DNA of 64,000 bases. Source: Desulfosporosinus fructosivorans. GTDB taxonomy: Bacteria > Bacillota > Desulfitobacteriia > Desulfitobacteriales > Desulfitobacteriaceae. Of this stretch, positions 61,614 through 64,000 are shown piece by piece. The stretch's first letter is position 1, and every line of letters starts with the position of its first letter. The notes below the pieces were generated by a model. The model was given only the letters and a program-made list of their open reading frames with translations. It did not search any database and was not told the origin of the DNA. A program made the translations under genes and the position numbers. The stretch is from the NCBI RefSeq assembly GCF_004766045.1, contig NZ_SPQQ01000015.1, forward strand, positions 16,313 through 80,312. Reading direction: 5' to 3'.

Positions 61614-61815
61614 TCAATCTCTTGATGATAATGCCAACACACCCTCCAAATACTTCTTGTTACGAAGAACTTGGGGTTCTTCAGGTCGATACTTCCTGGC
61701 TAGCTCATTATGCTCATAGGCCAACTGATATCTACCTATGCGGTCATAGCAAACACACAACTGTAAATGGGGTAACCACGTCCAGCAAGCTTCAAGCATG
61801 GGACCCCATATAACC
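61614..61815 (-). pseudogene. Partial tandem duplicate of the GT2-TPR 3' end
   Basis: Encodes WGPMLEACWTWLPHLQLCVC and on to LAYEHNELARKYRPEEPQVL, ending in SRD; it matches the last 63 residues of the adjacent gene at 61819. No GT domain is present, and the copy is in another frame from the neighbour. Its homology begins exactly at WGP, next to the neighbour's stop, so it looks like a tandem duplication remnant. No ribosome site is visible for it. Confidence 0.88.
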
Positions 61816-61818
61816 GAT

Positions 61819-62919
61819 TCACTCTCTGGATGACAATCCCAACATTCCCTCCAAATACTTCTTGTTATGAAGAACCTGAGGGTCTGCGGGTCGATACTTC
61901 CTGGCTAGCTCATTATGCTCATAGGCCAACTCATGTTTACCTAAGCGGTCATAGCAAACACACAGCTGTATATGCGGTAACCACGTCCAGCAAGCTTCAA
62001 GCATGGGGCCCCAAGAATCAATAGGTTTTTCTAATTGAGTAGCCAGTTTATACCAGAAAAGTCCCTGCTCATAATGCTCAGCGCGCAGAAAATAGTCACC
62101 TAAGCGACAGCAGAACTCAGCCCTGGGGTTGGCATATTCAAAGGATTTAAAGATATATTCAAGTTGTTTGTCCTTATCTCCTAAATTCTGAAAACAATCA
62201 GCCAGTTTTCCGCAAGCTGAAAGTTTATCTTCAACCCAGCCCTGTCCTGTCTTCAGAAATTCTTGATAAGCTTCAATTGCCCGATTATTGAGTCGGTGAT
62301 CGAACAGTTCATTGGCATAGTAATATAAATCCCGTAGAGAAAACGATTCCCCTCTGGCCTTACGCTTCTCAAATATTTTTAGGTTGCGGTCAAAATCAGC
62401 ACTTCCCGTACCCTTGTGTATTACACAAATATCTGAATTTAAAACATGTCCATACACCTCTAAATACTCGTGAACCGCCCCAATCCAACGGAAGTTCTTA
62501 CTTTTTTTGACCAAACGGTTTCTTCTGAGACTAAATGTAGCCGCACCAAACTGGTCAAACGCTAAAAGATAGGGCATATTTACGACGTCCATCAAGGGAT
62601 CTAAATTTCCCTTCAGCTTCAGGAATTGCTCACGATCAGAATCTGTAAAGATATCATCAGCATCCAGCCAAAGAATATAATCCATGGTCGCTTTGCTAAA
62701 AGCAAAATTGCGAGCAGCCGCAAAGTCATCAATCCAGGTAAAATCGACAATCCGTTCAGTGTATTGACGTACGATCTCTTTCGTACGATCTGTCGAACCG
62801 GTATCAATAATTACAATTTCGTCAGGAATACCTTTGACGGAATCAAGACATCTCGCAATTGTATTCTCTTCGTTACGGACTATCATACATAGACTGATCC
62901 TTATTTTCTTATCCTCCAT
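61819..62919 (-). CDS. GT2 glycosyltransferase with C-terminal TPR-like repeats (paralogue)
   Basis: 366 residues from ATG 62919 with AAGGAGA upstream. Same plan as the gene at 58379: ISLCMIVRNEENTIARCLDS, IIDTGSTDRTKEIV, YILWLDADD, then TPR-like helices (FCCRLGDYFLRAEHYEQGLF, LCVCYDRLGKHELAYEHNEL). It follows the BclA-type collagen gene by about 120 bp, with the collagen-gene terminator between. Likely a glycosyltransferase for spore-surface protein. Confidence 0.92.
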   Translation of the reverse strand: MEDKKIRISLCMIVRNEENTIARCLDSVKGIPDEIVIIDTGSTDRTKEIVRQYTERIVDFTWIDDFAAARNFAFSKATMDYILWLDADDIFTDSDREQFLKLKGNLDPLMDVVNMPYLLAFDQFGAATFSLRRNRLVKKSKNFRWIGAVHEYLEVYGHVLNSDICVIHKGTGSADFDRNLKIFEKRKARGESFSLRDLYYYANELFDHRLNNRAIEAYQEFLKTGQGWVEDKLSACGKLADCFQNLGDKDKQLEYIFKSFEYANPRAEFCCRLGDYFLRAEHYEQGLFWYKLATQLEKPIDSWGPMLEACWTWLPHIQLCVCYDRLGKHELAYEHNELARKYRPADPQVLHNKKYLEGMLGLSSRE

Positions 62920-63006
62920 TCTTTCTCTCCTTTTCCACAAACGTTACTATATATATATTCAAAATAAATTCATTGGGAAGTTAGGAAACAAGAAGATAAA
63001 TAATAA

Positions 63007-63031
63007 AGTCCCTTGGCGTAACCAAGGGACT
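63007..63031 (-). terminator. Terminator of the BclA-type collagen gene
   Basis: AGTCCCTTGG pairs perfectly with CCAAGGGACT around a 5-nt loop. On the minus strand TTATTATTTA follows. It lies just after the stop of the gene at 63042. Confidence 0.85.
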
Positions 63032-63041
63032 AAAATCCATA

Positions 63042-64000
63042 TTAATTTATTCTGTGAATAACAATGGAAGCATTTGCAGTAGCTTCTGATCCTCCCACAT
63101 TTACAGGAAGTGTAGCAGTATCTCCGGTTAAGTCGTTCCTTAGTGTAGCGGTTGCACCAGTTGCAGCCGTAAAGATCACTTGACCATAGTTTACTAGACT
63201 ACTTCCAGTGGCAAAAGTTACACCAAATCTACTGCCAGTTACCGCAGTTGCACCTAAAAACACAGCAAATTGGTTGGGTGCTGTTGCGCCTACCTGGAAT
63301 GTTAACAGATAAGTCCCCTCATTATCGAACGTTAAATCTGGGTTTCCGGCAGTGTGCGAAATGTTTAGCAATAAACCATTAGTATCAAACGTAACATCGG
63401 CTCCATCCCCGACATCTTGCGCAGTAGTATTATAAACATATGCATAAGCATCGGATAGTGCGATTCCCTGTGTTCCTTGGACTCCCTGCGTTCCTTGGAT
63501 TCCTTGTGTCCCCTGAATCCCTTGGATTCCCTGGGTCCCTTGGATTCCCTGGGTCCCTTGGATTCCCTGGGTCCCCTGGATGCCCTGGGTCCCCTGGATT
63601 CCTTGGGTCCCCTGGATTCCTTGGGTCCCCTGGGTCCCTTGGATTCCCTGGGTCCCCTGGATGCCCTGCGTTCCTTGGATTCCTTGCGTGCCTTGGATTC
63701 CTTGTGTCCCCTGCGTTCCTTGGATTCCTTGGGTTCCCTGGATTCCTTGTGTCCCCTGAATCCCTTGGATTCCCTGGGTCCCTTGGATTCCCTGCGTTCC
63801 TTGGATTCCCTGGGTCCCCTGGATGCCCTGCGTTCCTTGGATTCCTTGGGTTCCCTGGGTCCCTTGGATTCCCTGGGTCCCTTGGATTCCCTGGGTCCCT
63901 TGGATTCCTTGTGTCCCCTGAATCCCTTGGATTCCCTGGGTCCCTTGGATGCCCTGCGTTCCTTGGATTCCCTGCGTTCCTTGGATTCCTTGTGTCCCCT
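63042..64000 (-). CDS. BclA-type collagen-like exosporium protein (5' end outside the window)
   Basis: The open frame runs from the stop at 63042 to the window edge, at least 318 codons. From the edge to about 63463 it is nearly all Gly-X-Gln triplets. It continues in frame as QGIALSDAYAYVYNTTAQDV and DGADVTFDTNGLLLNISHTA and ends TANASIVIHRIN. This C-terminal domain of about 138 residues is the BclA-type beta-jelly-roll trimer domain. Start and N-terminal domain are not seen. Likely a spore-surface filament protein. Confidence 0.92.
   Translation of the reverse strand, partial: GTQGIQGTQGIQGTQGIQGTQGIQGIQGTQGIQGTQGIQGTQGIQGTQGTQGIQGTQGIQGTQGIQGTQGIQGTQGIQGIQGTQGIQGTQGIQGTQGTQGIQGTQGIQGTQGIQGTQGIQGTQGTQGIQGTQGIQGTQGIQGTQGIQGTQGIQGTQGIQGIQGTQGIQGTQGVQGTQGIALSDAYAYVYNTTAQDVGDGADVTFDTNGLLLNISHTAGNPDLTFDNEGTYLLTFQVGATAPNQFAVFLGATAVTGSRFGVTFATGSSLVNYGQVIFTAATGATATLRNDLTGDTATLPVNVGGSEATANASIVIHRIN
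63463..64000 (-). repeat. Long GIQGTQ collagen-like coding repeat, continuing past the window
   Basis: More than 530 bp of 9- and 18-bp units encoding about 60 Gly-X-Gln triplets (mostly GIQ and GTQ), with nearly identical copies over long stretches. It stays in frame to the edge. Such arrays change length readily, so the exact copy number in an assembly is uncertain. Confidence 0.93.

Noticed and set aside
63463..64000. Short tandem repeat array that could suggest a CRISPR or minisatellite
   Set aside because: Units are contiguous, without unique spacers, and encode in-frame Gly-X-Gln triplets joined to a BclA-type C-terminal domain.

Overview
The window reads as low-to-moderate GC, endospore-forming Firmicutes DNA, most like the Peptococcaceae (Desulfosporosinus/Desulfitobacterium type). 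Three things point there: a cdaA-cdaR-glmM-glmS block with a glmS ribozyme, a tungsten-type aldehyde:ferredoxin oxidoreductase with its own alcohol dehydrogenase, and BclA/BclB-type collagen-like exosporium proteins. The genus is inference; no rRNA is present.

Region 1 (1-5650) holds small regulator-effector units. These are a PadR regulator with a polytopic membrane protein, an AraC regulator with an EamA transporter, and a MarR regulator with a monooxygenase-fold protein. Several have clear operator-like repeats and terminators. Region 2 (5652-16320) is core metabolism on the minus strand: diadenylate cyclase CdaA, its partner CdaR, a COG2509 flavoprotein, GlmM, and GlmS behind a glmS ribozyme, followed upstream by DUF1786, DUF362-ferredoxin and PIG-L deacetylase genes. 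Region 3 (16500-21611) has a secreted CAP-domain protein and an operon of MoaD-like protein, AOR and Fe-alcohol dehydrogenase, next to a TetR gene flanked by two matching operators.

Region 4 (21800-57000) is a large surface-glycan island. It carries glycosyltransferases and sugar-nucleotide enzymes: WecC-like dehydrogenase, RfbF/RfbG/RfbH for CDP-3,6-dideoxyhexose, a ThDP enzyme that could add a branched carbon unit, two NeuB-type synthases, two SpsF-type cytidylyltransferases, PseB, a DegT aminotransferase, two GNAT acetyltransferases, GmhA-like and KdsC-like proteins, and several methyltransferases. Decay is visible: a wecB pseudogene with three lesions, a frameshifted SDR gene, and a degenerate tRNA-Ala.

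Region 5 (57000-64000) alternates collagen-like exosporium protein genes (BclB-type and BclA-type C-termini) with GT2-TPR glycosyltransferase genes, plus relics of further copies. An N-terminal domain of about 110 residues is shared by the BclB-type protein, a YVTN beta-propeller protein at 23459-24325, and a relic at 60918-61258. The likely theme of regions 4-5 is synthesis and attachment of unusual sugars to collagen-like filaments on the spore surface. That link is inferred from gene content and order.
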